DNA from: Phycisphaeraceae bacterium
GTDB taxonomy: Bacteria > Planctomycetota > Phycisphaerae > Phycisphaerales > UBA1924
Length of the DNA: 64,000 nucleotides
Direction: 5' to 3'
NCBI GenBank assembly: GCA_019636515.1
Contig: JAHBXI010000001.1
Location: 62,001 to 126,000, forward strand
Shown here: in pieces, positions 8,598 to 17,310 of the stretch
How the letters are laid out: every line of letters starts with the position of its first letter
How positions within the stretch are numbered: position 1 is the stretch's first letter
Translations under genes and position numbers: made by a program
Notes under the pieces: model-generated
The model's input: only the letters and a program-made list of their open reading frames with translations
Told to the model about the DNA's origin: nothing
Databases searched by the model: none

Positions 8598-9773
8598 ATG
8601 ACCGTCCCTCGTGAATCGACGTCGATGCAGGGCTCGGCCGCGAAGTCGGAGTCGGCCGCGGCGTCCAACTCGGTCCGTCTCGACGTCACGCGCCTCAACG
8701 CGCTGCTTGATGAACTTGATCGCCGCGACCGCCAGGGATCGGGCGCCAACCGCCAGTACGTCCGCTGGCCATTCCGACAGCCCCACGTTGAACTCATGGT
8801 CGCGCACCTGGGCGGGAGCCGCTGCACGATCCGCGTGGCGTGCCGGAACCTCTCGTGCGGCGGGATCAGCGTGCTTCACAGCGCGTACCTGCACAGCAAG
8901 AGCCGCTGCGAAGTCGCGTTGCCCCACGTCGATGGCCGGATGGTGATGGTCGGCGGATCGGTCGCACGCTGTTCTCACCTGACCGGCGTGGTCCACGAGG
9001 TCGGCATCAAGTTCGACCAGCCCGTGCGCATCAACGACTTTGTGGATATGACGGGCCGGGCCGGGGCGTTCTCGATCGAGCGGGTCGATCCGACATCCCT
9101 GCGGGGCAGCGTGATCTTTGCCGGTAAATCCGAACTCGACCAACGCCTCATGCGGCATTACCTCCGCGAGACGCAGGTGCGGCTGCACATCTTCGCAACC
9201 CCGGAAGAGACCGTGGCCAAGGCACGACAGGGGGTGGACCTTATCCTGTGCGACTCGGCCTTCATGACGGATCCGCGGACCTCGATCCTCAAGGCCCTTC
9301 GGGAGGCGGGGGTTCTCACCCCGGTCATCGCCGTGCTCCCCTTCGCCACCGCGCGGGCGCTGCCGTCGAACCAGGCCGATTCGCCCTCCTGTCCCACCAT
9401 CACCAAGCCGTTCACGCAGGCGACGCTCTTCCAGGCCGTGGCCGAGTACATCATGATGGATGACGGCAAGGGGCTGACGACCACCTCGCTGGCGTCCGAT
9501 CACCCTTCCAACGCCCTGCTCGACAGTTTCGCCGCCGAAATCCACCGCCACGCGGCGAGCCTGGATCAGGCCGTCCGAGAGTCGAACGCCGAATCGTGCA
9601 TGGACCTGTGCCGGCAGATCGCCGGGGTGGCCCCGATCGTCGGGTTCGAGAAACTCTCGGAACTCGCGGGCAGCACGGAAAAGGCGATTGGTGCCGCCGC
9701 GTGCATCGAACATGCCATCGGCGAGGTCCGGCGGCTCATCAGCACCTGCCAGAATGTGCGAACCCGCGACTGA
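8598..9773 (+). CDS. PilZ - receiver - Hpt-like signalling protein
   Basis: 391 residues from MTVPRESTS. A PilZ-like domain spans about residues 45-165 (RQYVRWPFR, NLSCGGISVL, EVGIKFDQP). A receiver-like domain spans 175-295 (DLILCDSAFM with a candidate phospho-Asp, and Lys in PTITKPF). An Hpt-like helical domain spans 310-385 (LLDSFAAEIHRHAASL, LCRQIAGVAPIVGFEKLSEL). In a usual Hpt the last segment would read H-T-L-K-G; here the His position is Arg/Gln, so phosphotransfer there is doubtful. PilZ domains usually bind cyclic di-GMP. It probably links a second messenger to a phosphorelay-like contact. No kinase gene lies nearby. Confidence 0.72.
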   Translation: MTVPRESTSMQGSAAKSESAAASNSVRLDVTRLNALLDELDRRDRQGSGANRQYVRWPFRQPHVELMVAHLGGSRCTIRVACRNLSCGGISVLHSAYLHSKSRCEVALPHVDGRMVMVGGSVARCSHLTGVVHEVGIKFDQPVRINDFVDMTGRAGAFSIERVDPTSLRGSVIFAGKSELDQRLMRHYLRETQVRLHIFATPEETVAKARQGVDLILCDSAFMTDPRTSILKALREAGVLTPVIAVLPFATARALPSNQADSPSCPTITKPFTQATLFQAVAEYIMMDDGKGLTTTSLASDHPSNALLDSFAAEIHRHAASLDQAVRESNAESCMDLCRQIAGVAPIVGFEKLSELAGSTEKAIGAAACIEHAIGEVRRLISTCQNVRTRD

Positions 9774-9790
9774 ATGTCCGCTGAACGAAC

Positions 9791-10084
9791 TCAGCCACGG
9801 GTGTCCGTGCAGGATTCAATCTCGGCGAGGTCCTGCTCGGAGAGTTCCTGGCGGACCTGCTCCATCGCCCGGTCGAGCGTCTCGATCATCCGGCGAGTGG
9901 ATGCGATCGCGTTATCGATCGCCGATCGCCCCGTCAGTTTCTTCACGGGATCTTCACGTCCCGCGTCTGAAAGATACTGCTCGGTCTGGCTCTTGGCACT
10001 CAGAAGACCTTTGAGCAGTTCTTCGGCCCGGCGGCGGGCATCGAGGCTTTCTTTCAGGATGTCGGTCGGAATTGAACGGGCCAT
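9791..10084 (-). CDS. Small helical protein of unknown function
   Basis: 97 residues from MARSIPTDIL, with ribosome site AAGGGA just upstream. Nearly all helical and charged (SLDARRRAEELLKGLLSAKS, RRMIETLDRAMEQVRQEL), probably a coiled coil. Convergent with the PilZ gene, 17 bases apart. Not recognised. Confidence 0.55.
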   Translation of the reverse strand: MARSIPTDILKESLDARRRAEELLKGLLSAKSQTEQYLSDAGREDPVKKLTGRSAIDNAIASTRRMIETLDRAMEQVRQELSEQDLAEIESCTDTRG

Positions 10085-10219
10085 CCGTATCCCTTGTCGA
10101 TCCGTGCGAGGTACTCGAAGCAAGCCCCGAGCCACGCCACGGACGCGAACCAACGAGCGAGCCGAGAGGCTCGCACCGCGCGAGTCACCATGAGAGTGTT
10201 CAGCGGAAGCGAGTCTGAA

Positions 10220-11881
10220 TCAAGCCGTCACCGGCTCGATGTTCGGTTTTAGATCGGCATTTCCCGCCGATTGCGCGGGGGTATTCGTATTTTGATTGGC
10301 ATCTATCTTTCTTTCCGGCAACTCCGGTACGTACCGGCGCAGGACTTCGACGACATCCTCCCGGCGGCTGGTCGGGGTGATCGCGGAAAGATCGTTGAGT
10401 AAATGATCGAGCGAACGTGCCTCGGTCGTCGGTCCGGCCCAGGCGTTGATGCCCGCGTAGGGCGTGGGCTTGACCAGTTCCGCCGCGTACGCGAGTTCCT
10501 CGTGGAGTTTCTCTCCCGGTCGAGCCCCGGTGATGCGGATGATCATGGGGGCTTCGGCCGGATCGACCTCCTCGGGGATCCACTCGGGCATGCGCCGACC
10601 GTCGGCGTCCTGAACGTCCGGCCAGAACCCCATCGAGCGGACGAACCGCCGGGCGAGGTCGAGAATGCGAACCGGGCGTCCCATGTCCAGGACGTACACG
10701 TGCGCGGTGGGGTCGGTGGTGTCGATCGCCCCGGCCTGGATCACCAGCGCGGCCGCCTCCTCGATCGTCATGAAGTAGCGGGTCATCCGCGTGTCGGTCA
10801 CCGTGACCGGTCCGCCTTCGGCGACCTGGCTCGACCAGATCGGAAGGACGCTGCACGCCGATCCCAGGACGTTTCCAAATCGCACCATGCAGAAGGCGGT
10901 GCGTGGCGGAGAGCCCGCCGAGGCCTTCCCGTCGGCGGACCAGACCGACCGGTGCAGGGCCTGGGTGTACATCTCGGCGAGCCGCTTGGTGGCCCCCATC
11001 ACGGACGTGGGCTTGACGGCTTTGTCGGAGGAAATCAGCACGAACCGCTCGGCCCCGCAGGCCAGGGCGGCGTCGGCGATGCTCCGCGTGCCGTAGAAGT
11101 TGTTGGCCACGGCCTGGTATGGGTGGTCTTCCATCAGCGGGACGTGCTTGTGCGCCGCGGCGTGGAAGACCACGTGCGGCTCGAAGGAGTGCAGGTGACG
11201 CCGCGTGCCGGGGGCATCCACGACGTCGTGCAGGATCGCCCGCCGATCCAGCCCCGGGAATCGATCCCCGATCCTCCGGTTCACTTCAAACAACGCGTTT
11301 TCCGATCGGTCCATGAGCAGGATCGCCGACGGGGCAAACCCCGCGACGATCCGGGCGATCTCCGAACCGATCGACCCGCCCGCCCCGGTGATGAGCACGC
11401 GGCGGCCCTCGATCACCCTGGAAACCGCGCGCCGGTCGATCCCGTAAGGCGTCCGCCCGATCAGCGGGGTGTACTCGGCGACGCGGGACATGCCCGGCTC
11501 GGCGGGAGGGCGACGGCCGGCGATGATGTCCTCGATCGCTTCGACGCCGCGCGTGGCGACCCCGGCGCGTTCGAGGATCGCCCGGACCCGAAGGACCACG
11601 GACCGCATCACCGCGGGCAGGCACACCAGCGCCACGGTACGGGCCGCGTCGATGGCCCCAAGCGAGACATCGAGGGTCTCGACGGGTCCCAGGTCGGCCC
11701 CCGGCAGCCGCCCGCGCGACGGCCCATCGGTCACCAGGTGAGCCACCACCCGCGGGGGGGAGGCCAACCCTCGAACCATGTCCGCCAGTTGCGAACATGT
11801 CCGCTCGGTCCCGATCAGGATCAGGTCGTGGGTGGTCGGCGTGGGTCGAGTGCCGCCGGCGGAGGTCATCGGTTTGCTCAC
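10220..11881 (-). CDS. Soluble CapD/FlaA1-type nucleotide-sugar 4,6-dehydratase
   Basis: 553 residues from GTG 11881, chosen because AGGAGAG lies five bases upstream; the next ATG is 11869. An N-terminal Rossmann-like part (residues 1-165) replaces the membrane helices of classical CapD proteins. The SDR domain follows: NAD-binding ITGAGGSIGSEIARIV, VFHAAAHKHVPLME, and SSDKAVKPTSVMGATKRLAE, where the family has MGxxK in place of YxxxK. GARPGEKLHEELAY near the C-terminus is typical. Such enzymes convert UDP-GlcNAc-type sugars for surface polysaccharides. No glycosyltransferase lies beside it. Confidence 0.85.
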   Translation of the reverse strand: MSKPMTSAGGTRPTPTTHDLILIGTERTCSQLADMVRGLASPPRVVAHLVTDGPSRGRLPGADLGPVETLDVSLGAIDAARTVALVCLPAVMRSVVLRVRAILERAGVATRGVEAIEDIIAGRRPPAEPGMSRVAEYTPLIGRTPYGIDRRAVSRVIEGRRVLITGAGGSIGSEIARIVAGFAPSAILLMDRSENALFEVNRRIGDRFPGLDRRAILHDVVDAPGTRRHLHSFEPHVVFHAAAHKHVPLMEDHPYQAVANNFYGTRSIADAALACGAERFVLISSDKAVKPTSVMGATKRLAEMYTQALHRSVWSADGKASAGSPPRTAFCMVRFGNVLGSACSVLPIWSSQVAEGGPVTVTDTRMTRYFMTIEEAAALVIQAGAIDTTDPTAHVYVLDMGRPVRILDLARRFVRSMGFWPDVQDADGRRMPEWIPEEVDPAEAPMIIRITGARPGEKLHEELAYAAELVKPTPYAGINAWAGPTTEARSLDHLLNDLSAITPTSRREDVVEVLRRYVPELPERKIDANQNTNTPAQSAGNADLKPNIEPVTA

Positions 11882-12087
11882 AAGGTCTCTCCTGCCCGGG
11901 GCGTCGGCGCGGCCTGTCCCCGCGAACATCCCAGGTCGGGACGGGCCGGATCGGTACGTGTTATCGGCACTTCGGCGGGCGAACATTGACCGTGCCCGGG
12001 TACTCTCGTCGATCTCTCGGCCCGCGTGTTGGGTGGAGCGGTGGCCCGGGCTCTCCGGCGGGGGGATATGCCCGTACGATCGAGGGC

Positions 12088-12735
12088 ATGATCCACCGCA
12101 TCGAGGGAACGCTGTCCGAGATGCTCGGCACAACCGCCGTGGTCCGGCTGTCGGGTGGGGTGTGGGTTGAGGCCCTGCTCCCCGCCTACCTCGCCCGGGC
12201 GCTGGCCGATCGCGTCGGCCAGCCGCTGAGCCTGTATACCCATGCGTATCTGGAAGGCCAGGGACAGGGGACATCATTCATCCCACGCCTGATCGGGTTC
12301 GAAACCATCGGGGACCGCCGGTTCTTTGAGGTATTCACCACGGTCAAGGGGATCGGCAACCGAAAGGCCCTCCGAGCCATGGAAGTCGCCCCCGCCGAAA
12401 TCGCCCGGGCCATCGCCGACCGGGACACCGCCGCCCTGGTGCGTCTGCCCGAGATCGGGAAACGCCTCGCCGAGACCATCGTCGCGGAGTTGCACGGCAA
12501 GGTCGCGCCGTTCCTGGATTCGGACGATCGGCGGGGACTCGATGCCGCCTCTTCAGGCCGGGCCAGACACCCAGAGCCCGCCGGCCCGCGGCAGGAAGCC
12601 GTCGCCGCCCTGGTGGCGCTCGGGGAGACACGCGCCGATGCCGAGCGCAAGGTGGAGGTGGCCCTGGCCCGCCACGGCGGAGCGGACCCGACCACCGCCG
12701 ACGAGGTCCTCGTCAGGGTCTATGCCGGGGGGTAA
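12088..12735 (+). CDS. ruvA: Holliday junction branch migration protein RuvA
   Basis: 215 residues from MIHRIEGTLSEM. Domain I is the OB fold (VVRLSGGVWVEALLP, LSLYTHAYLEGQ with the family's YTH). Domain II has helix-hairpin-helix motifs (FTTVKGIGNRKALRAM, VRLPEIGKRLAETIVAEL). Domain III is the C-terminal UBA-like helix bundle (EAVAALVALGETRADAERKV) that contacts RuvB. RuvA tetramers hold four-way junctions for RuvB to pump. The length is near normal. ruvB and ruvC are not adjacent. A small hairpin terminator follows at 12773. Confidence 0.95.
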   Translation: MIHRIEGTLSEMLGTTAVVRLSGGVWVEALLPAYLARALADRVGQPLSLYTHAYLEGQGQGTSFIPRLIGFETIGDRRFFEVFTTVKGIGNRKALRAMEVAPAEIARAIADRDTAALVRLPEIGKRLAETIVAELHGKVAPFLDSDDRRGLDAASSGRARHPEPAGPRQEAVAALVALGETRADAERKVEVALARHGGADPTTADEVLVRVYAGG

Positions 12736-12772
12736 ACGCCCGCGTGCGGTTGTCCGGAGGGTTCTTTCGTCG

Positions 12773-12791
12773 CCGCCGGAGGCGGTTTTTC
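12773..12791 (+). terminator. Probable terminator of ruvA
   Basis: CCGCC (12773-12777), loop GGA, GGCGG (12781-12785), then TTTTT. Short but GC-rich stem, 38 bases after the ruvA stop. Confidence 0.6.
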
Positions 12792-12869
12792 GTTGCCGAT
12801 GATCCCCGCACTTGCCAACGGCCCGCCGACTCGCGTGCTGGAACACCGCTCTCGCGGGCGGCCTGCCCG

Positions 12870-13595
12870 CTACATGTACTCCCCCGATGAGAACACGGGT
12901 GTTCGGGGATTGGAGACGCCGACCGGAGCGGGCACCTTCCGCAGACCGGCGGTCTGGAGTGGTCCCGGCGCCGAATGCATGAAATTCCGGAACCACGTCG
13001 CCGGTGGCGCCGACCCGTCCAGGTCGAGGAGTTGAACGCCGCGAAACCGGGGACCGCCCGAGACAATCCCGCAATCGAACTCGAGCATCCGCTCGTAGTG
13101 CTCCCCCTGAGGAGGGCGGGTGATCGACGGGATGTCGTGGATGGTGATGATCAGCATGCCGCCGGACTTTTTGAGGTAACTCCGCACCGCGTCGGCCTGT
13201 GCCGCCTGATCGGCGATCCCCGCGGGGATCGCGTTGGGCGGCATCGGCTGGCCGTTGATCGTCTTCATCACGACCCCGCCCTTGAGCATCGCGGACTTGG
13301 GCTGGCCCGTGGCGCTGAGGTACGCCTCGGTATACCGCTTTGGCCACACCAGGAGGGTGTTCGAGCAAGGGTTGTGGGTGTACATGTTCGATTCGAACTC
13401 CCACCACTCACCCTTGTGGTGCTCCTTCATGACGAATCGCTCGTGCCAGTCGAGGTGGGGGGTCTCGGCGAAAAAGCCGACGCTCGCCGGCCGGTAGACA
13501 AGCGTAAATTCGACCTCGACGTTGGTGCCGAAGAGTTCCCCGGTGTCGTGGTTCGACGTCGTGCCGGTGACGTTCTGCAGGGTCCAGGTGCCCAT
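12870..13595 (-). CDS. Hypothetical protein
   Basis: 241 residues from MGTWTLQNVTG, chosen because AAGGAG lies seven bases upstream. No signal peptide. Trp-rich segments (EWWEFESNMYTHNPC, LLVWPKRYTEAYLS) and KSGGMLIITIHDIPSITRPP suggest a compact globular protein. The open frame continues 73 codons upstream through an 18-bp repeat encoding LLPMAG units, so a longer form cannot be excluded. Not recognised. Confidence 0.6.
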   Translation of the reverse strand: MGTWTLQNVTGTTSNHDTGELFGTNVEVEFTLVYRPASVGFFAETPHLDWHERFVMKEHHKGEWWEFESNMYTHNPCSNTLLVWPKRYTEAYLSATGQPKSAMLKGGVVMKTINGQPMPPNAIPAGIADQAAQADAVRSYLKKSGGMLIITIHDIPSITRPPQGEHYERMLEFDCGIVSGGPRFRGVQLLDLDGSAPPATWFRNFMHSAPGPLQTAGLRKVPAPVGVSNPRTPVFSSGEYM

Positions 13596-13710
13596 GGGCT
13601 CTCCTTGTGCATGTCCGGCGCCGATCGTATCGGCCACCGCCCGAGGCGGAGCATACGCCGGATTATCCGCACTTGGATCGGCGGTGCGAAGCCCGGCCTG
13701 GGGAGCCAGG

Positions 13711-13782
13711 CCCGCCATGGGAAACCGGCCCGCCATGGGAAGCAGGTCCGCCATGGGAAGCAGGCCCGCCATGGGAAGCAGG
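13711..13782. repeat. Four 18-bp tandem repeats
   Basis: Units start at 13711, 13729, 13747 and 13765, consensus (C/T)CCGCCATGGGAAGCAGG; the first differs at two positions. A degenerate half copy precedes them. On the minus strand each unit keeps frame and reads as a hexapeptide of the LLPMAG type, in line with the gene at 12870-13595. Each unit carries an in-frame ATG, so copy number could vary the N-terminus if translation starts there. Confidence 0.85.
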
Positions 13783-13992
13783 TCATACGCGCCGCTCGGG
13801 CGAAGCCGCGACAACGCCTCGCGCCGGCGGTGATGTGCGTAGCCGCGCGGGGCAGGCCTCTGTCAGTCGGGGGCGGCCTGGGGCCGCGCGGAACCGGCCT
13901 TCTCAACACCGACGCCTCCGGCGCGGACGCCATGTTCGATCCCCGCTCGCCTTCGCCCGCGCGAAGTACCGCCACCGTGGAAAGGGGTTCGT

Positions 13993-14403
13993 ATGACCAC
14001 CGGATGGAAGACACGCGACCGAATCCGCGCCGCCGTCGCCGAAGCCGTGGCCGCGAGCGTTGAACGTGGGCAAGTGGGCCGCGTCTGCGCCCTGTTGCTG
14101 GACCCCGCGCCCACGGCCCAGGAACCGGCGCTCCGCGCGTTCGGCCCGCTTGATATCGTCATGCTGTCTACCTGTCCCCTCCCTCCCGCCGAAGCCGTCA
14201 TGGAACGGCTGGCCGAATGGTGGGAGGAACTTCGGGGCGAGCGGGACGCCGTGGCGCTGAATCTCCGACTTCGGGCCGCCCACCTGGGCCGCGAAGACTG
14301 GGAGGCCAAGGAACGCGCCCAGGCCGAGCGGGTCCGCCTTGCGGAGAAGTCCCTACGGGAGGCCCAGGCCGAGTTGTGGCGGGCGGAACGGGGCATCCCT
14401 TGA
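13993..14403 (+). CDS. Hypothetical protein with charged helical C-terminus
   Basis: 136 residues from MTTGWKTRDRIR, with an AAAGGGG-type ribosome site. The N-terminal half resembles a small globular domain (RVCALLLDPAPTAQEPALRA). The C-terminal half is a charged helix (EDWEAKERAQAERVRLAEKS), probably a coiled coil. It precedes the dcm remnant by 127 bases, which hold nothing else obvious. Not recognised. Confidence 0.5.
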   Translation: MTTGWKTRDRIRAAVAEAVAASVERGQVGRVCALLLDPAPTAQEPALRAFGPLDIVMLSTCPLPPAEAVMERLAEWWEELRGERDAVALNLRLRAAHLGREDWEAKERAQAERVRLAEKSLREAQAELWRAERGIP

Positions 14404-14530
14404 CCCCGCACCAGCGCAGTTGACAGCCCCACCCGTTGGGCGAACAGAAACCAACGCCCCCAGCGCCGCGGTGTCCCGGAGAGTCGGGTACCATCTAGGT
14501 ACTTGACGGACCACCGGGAGCACGGAGCGC

Positions 14531-15073
14531 ATGAAGTCCATCGAACTCTTCGCCGGAGCGGGCGGGCTTGCCATTGCCACCGCCAACGCGGGCTTTGACC
14601 ACGAAGCGGTATTGGAGTGGAACGAGAACGCTTGCGCAACGATCCGCCGGAACAAAGCGGCGGGGATGCCGCACGTTCGGGATTGGGAGGTAGTGGAAGG
14701 CGACGTGTCCGACTACAACTTCAAGCGCCATGCGGGATCGGTGGAGTTCGTGTCGGGCGGGCCGCCATGCCAACCGTTCAGCATCGGCGGGAAGCATCGC
14801 GGGGTAGACGACGCGCGCAACATGTTCCCGCACGCCGTGCGCGCGGTCAGAGAGATTCAGCCCAAAGCGTTCCTCTTTGAGAATGTCAAGGGACTTCTGC
14901 GCAAGTCATTCGCCAACTACTACACCCACATCATCCACCAGTTGGAGTACCCGGAGATTGTCCGAAGAGGCGATGAGGAGTGGACCAACCACCACGCGCG
15001 GCTAGAGAAGGCCGTGACAAGCGGGAAGGCGAAGGGGCTTCGCTACAACGTCTCCCTCCTCGCGGCATCGTGA
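14531..15073 (+). pseudogene. C-terminally truncated DNA (cytosine-5-)methyltransferase
   Basis: 180 residues. Motif I is IELFAGAGGLAIATANAGFD, motif IV with the catalytic Cys is GGPPCQPFSIGG, and motif VI is FLFENVKGLL. It ends at GLRYNVSLLAAS, where complete enzymes continue to motif VIII (QxRxR), the target recognition domain and motifs IX-X; full length is usually 330-400 residues. The last codons are shared antisense with the gene at 15043-15306, so sequence from another source replaced the 3' half. It is probably inactive. Its usual partner Vsr lies at 16458, so dcm-vsr was once one unit, split by the two genes between. Confidence 0.85.
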
Positions 15074-15306
15074 GTTTCGCCATCCGATTCCTCGGCATCT
15101 TCATCGAGAGCGGTTCCTTCAAAGCTCAACCACAGCCACGCTTGGACATACGCGCCGTTGTCGCATCCCCATGAAACCACGGCATTGTCGTCGATCTCCA
15201 AGTCGCCTTCGCGGACACGGGGGTCGAGTCGTGCCAGCTCGACGACCGCTCGGCGACTCTCTTCCGTTGTGGCGGATGTGTCGATTGCAGTTGGGTCGTT
15301 CTTCAC
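15043..15306 (-). CDS. Small acidic hypothetical protein
   Basis: 87 residues. The core VVELARLDPRVREGDLEI followed by DDNAVVSWGCDNGAYVQAWL looks like a conserved small domain. The tail is acidic. It lies 12 bases downstream of the Mrr-like nuclease gene in the same direction, so the two probably form an operon and were inserted together between dcm and vsr. Its last ten codons overlap the truncated dcm. A role as accessory or immunity partner of the nuclease is speculation. Confidence 0.55.
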   Translation of the reverse strand: MKNDPTAIDTSATTEESRRAVVELARLDPRVREGDLEIDDNAVVSWGCDNGAYVQAWLWLSFEGTALDEDAEESDGETHDAARRETL

Positions 15307-15318
15307 TCTGATTCTCTC

Positions 15319-16335
15319 CTACTCGATGGCGATGCCGACGCGCTTGACAATTGTTGCCAAAGTGTATCCGTCCACAAGTACAATTGGCGCCTTGCCGGGG
15401 CTGATCGCTTCCTGTACCGCGGCCCGGCTGTAGTGGCTTGTCGTCACGACCGCGCCTCGCGCGAAGGGTTCAAGGCTTCCGCGAAGCTCCGCCACTTCTT
15501 TCCTGCCCACGGTGTGAAGCCAGCGTTTCGCTTGGACCTGCACAAGCAATCGCTCAATGGGCCACATCGCCGCGCCCGCGTAGGCATTGACATCGACGCC
15601 GCCATCCTGGCTGAACTTCGTGACCGAGACATCGACGAAGCCGGTAGAGACAAGTAGATCACGCACAAAGTACTCGAAGCGATCGGCGGGCTTCGCGAGC
15701 AGGCGACTGCGAATGCCCTCGATCTCGACCGCGTCGAACGAGGTGGCGGCAGGGGTAATCAACGGTGCCTCGCCGAGTTCACGATCCTCGTCAGATTGAC
15801 TGCTCTGGGCGCGCGAATCCGCGAGCACGCGAGATGTGATCGACTCATCGGCATCGACAGGGATCACTTCGGGCGTCGAGTGGATGCGCATCTCGAACAT
15901 CCACACCTTGCGAACCTTGCCTTCGGTGTCGGCCTGCGTATCTGGGTAGTGCCGCAGGTATTCGAGTAGGCCAAGAAACCGCCAGCGCTTCGGGCCGAGC
16001 GACGCATCGCGCCGACTCCCGACAAGGACAAAGCCATAGGCCGGAAAATTCGAATCAAGTTGCTGCGGAAGACGCTTGTTGACCCCGCCAAGTGTCTGCT
16101 CGCCTTCCCGCCCAGCGCCCGTGTAAACAAGAACGCCGTCTTCGATTCGGTCGTGATAGGGGTTCTCCGAGAGTTGGCGGGCTGTAGGAACGGACGTGAG
16201 GATGACCGCTCGACGCACGACGCCATCATCCGAGACTGACAATCGGATTCCGCCAGCGTTGCCGACCCTTAACGAGGCTTGTATCTCTTCGCTGGAATAG
16301 AGCGTACCGACCTGAAATGTTGTCGGGGTGATCAT
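15319..16335 (-). CDS. Mrr-type restriction endonuclease with N-terminal SRA/PUA-like reader (putative type IV enzyme)
   Basis: 338 residues. The C-terminal third is an Mrr-like PD-(D/E)xK domain: RFEYFVRDLLVSTGFVDVSV, then QDGGVDVNAYAG and LLVQVQAKRW, giving D...QxK, then ELRGSLEPFARGAVVTTSHY as in Mrr proteins. The N-terminal 170 residues contain PYHDRIEDGVLVYTGAGREG and a WMFEM strand near residue 148. These resemble SRA/PUA-like folds that read modified bases, a tentative match. Such fusions usually cut DNA carrying modified cytosine. It sits between truncated dcm and vsr, so acquisition may have coincided with loss of the methyltransferase. Confidence 0.72.
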   Translation of the reverse strand: MITPTTFQVGTLYSSEEIQASLRVGNAGGIRLSVSDDGVVRRAVILTSVPTARQLSENPYHDRIEDGVLVYTGAGREGEQTLGGVNKRLPQQLDSNFPAYGFVLVGSRRDASLGPKRWRFLGLLEYLRHYPDTQADTEGKVRKVWMFEMRIHSTPEVIPVDADESITSRVLADSRAQSSQSDEDRELGEAPLITPAATSFDAVEIEGIRSRLLAKPADRFEYFVRDLLVSTGFVDVSVTKFSQDGGVDVNAYAGAAMWPIERLLVQVQAKRWLHTVGRKEVAELRGSLEPFARGAVVTTSHYSRAAVQEAISPGKAPIVLVDGYTLATIVKRVGIAIE

Positions 16336-16457
16336 GCTGCGATCCGCTATCGGGAATCGCTCATCGCGAGCGATTCGAGGTGCATGACGAATACTCTACC
16401 GGAAGCGTCGATCGCCTGCCGACTACTGTTGCACTTCAATGATAGCGATCCGAGCAC

Positions 16458-16868
16458 ATGGCCCGCGTCAAGGGCCGGGACACCGGGCCGGAGCGGGTGG
16501 TCGGGGAGATTCTGCGGGCGTTCCGCTTCCGTCCCGTCTCCCACCCCGCCGACGTTCCGGGCAAGCCGGATTTGGTGTTCCGTTCCCGGCGGGCCGTGGT
16601 GTTCGTACACGGGTGTTTCTGGCATCGGCACAGTTGCCGCAACGGGCAACGCTTGCCAAAGACCCGGTTGGAGTTCTGGGGGCCGAAGTTGGAGGGGAAC
16701 CGACTACGCGACGCCAGAACGCGCCGACGCCTCCGCGCGGACGGTTGGCGCGTTCTAGTTGTCTGGGAGTGTCAGACGCGGAACGCGGAGCGGCTACGAA
16801 CCCGGCTCGCGGCGTTCCTTGCGAAGTGTCAAGGCGCTTTAGCGGGCAAGGTGTCTTCCAAGCGTTGA
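16458..16868 (+). CDS. vsr: Very short patch repair (Vsr) endonuclease, N-terminally truncated
   Basis: 136 residues. KGRDTGPERVVGEIL, the catalytic-site strand PGKPDLVFRSRRAVVFVHGC, FWHRH, TRLEFWGPKLEGNRLRD and GWRVLVVWEC are diagnostic. Vsr nicks 5' of T in T:G mismatches arising from deaminated 5-methylcytosine. Homologous sequence starts four codons before the ATG (RSEHMARVKGRDT fits the family's RSxxM start), but a TAG stands immediately upstream. The first dozen or so residues, which in E. coli Vsr include an intercalating helix, are therefore missing. The loss coincides with the insertion separating it from dcm. Confidence 0.85.
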   Translation: MARVKGRDTGPERVVGEILRAFRFRPVSHPADVPGKPDLVFRSRRAVVFVHGCFWHRHSCRNGQRLPKTRLEFWGPKLEGNRLRDARTRRRLRADGWRVLVVWECQTRNAERLRTRLAAFLAKCQGALAGKVSSKR

Positions 16869-17218
16869 CGCCGCGCCCACGTCTTCAACCCGGTTCGGGA
16901 CGCGATGCCGCGCGCCTCATGCTCCGCTTCGTCTTCACTGGGCCACCCTCGCCCGTGGTCCGGGTCCGCCAGCATGACGCCTCCCTCTTCATCCTGAATG
17001 ACCCAATACTCTGTCGGGTCATCGCGGAGCATGATGGACGCGGACGGTTGGGCCGCGTCAAAAGCGTCATCGTCGGGGTACTCGGCTACAAGGTCATCGG
17101 AGAAGACGACGATGGAACCGTCCGGGCGACGCAGCGCGACGTCGTAGATGCCGCTTCCGCTTTGCCACGCCTCCCCGCCAATCACCTTCGCCAACGCTTC
17201 GGCTTGTCGTTCGTCCAT
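16829..17218 (-). CDS. Hypothetical acidic protein
   Basis: 129 residues from MDERQAEALAKVIGGEAWQS. Beta-rich middle (IYDVALRRPDGSIVVFSDDL, then EYWVIQDEEGGVMLADPDHG) and a basic tail. The 3' end overlaps vsr by 40 bases in convergent orientation, so one end may be secondary. It starts 19 bases from the tRNA-Arg 3' end. Not recognised. Confidence 0.55.
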   Translation of the reverse strand: MDERQAEALAKVIGGEAWQSGSGIYDVALRRPDGSIVVFSDDLVAEYPDDDAFDAAQPSASIMLRDDPTEYWVIQDEEGGVMLADPDHGRGWPSEDEAEHEARGIASRTGLKTWARRQRLEDTLPAKAP

Positions 17219-17236
17219 CGTCGTTTTCTTTGCAAG

Positions 17237-17310
17237 CGTCCCCGGCTGGACTCGAACCAGCAACCACCCATTTAGAAGACGGGAGCGCTATCCAGTTGCG
17301 CCACGGGGAC
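17237..17310 (-). tRNA. tRNA-Arg (anticodon TCT)
   Basis: On the minus strand the acceptor GTCCCCG pairs with CGGGGAC. The D stem is GCGC/GCGC. The anticodon stem CCCGT/ATGGG encloses CTTCTAA, giving TCT. The T arm is GCTGG-TTCGAGT-CCAGC. All arms pair; 74 nt with the discriminator G and no encoded CCA. Confidence 0.95.

Noticed and set aside
10403..11989. 528-residue plus-strand open frame
   Set aside because: Complement of the CapD-like gene; no recognisable motif, rich in Gly, Arg, His and Asp.
17237..17310. tRNA-Arg as a second island attachment site for the dcm-vsr patch
   Set aside because: No duplicate of its 3' end was found on the far side of the 14-17 kb region.
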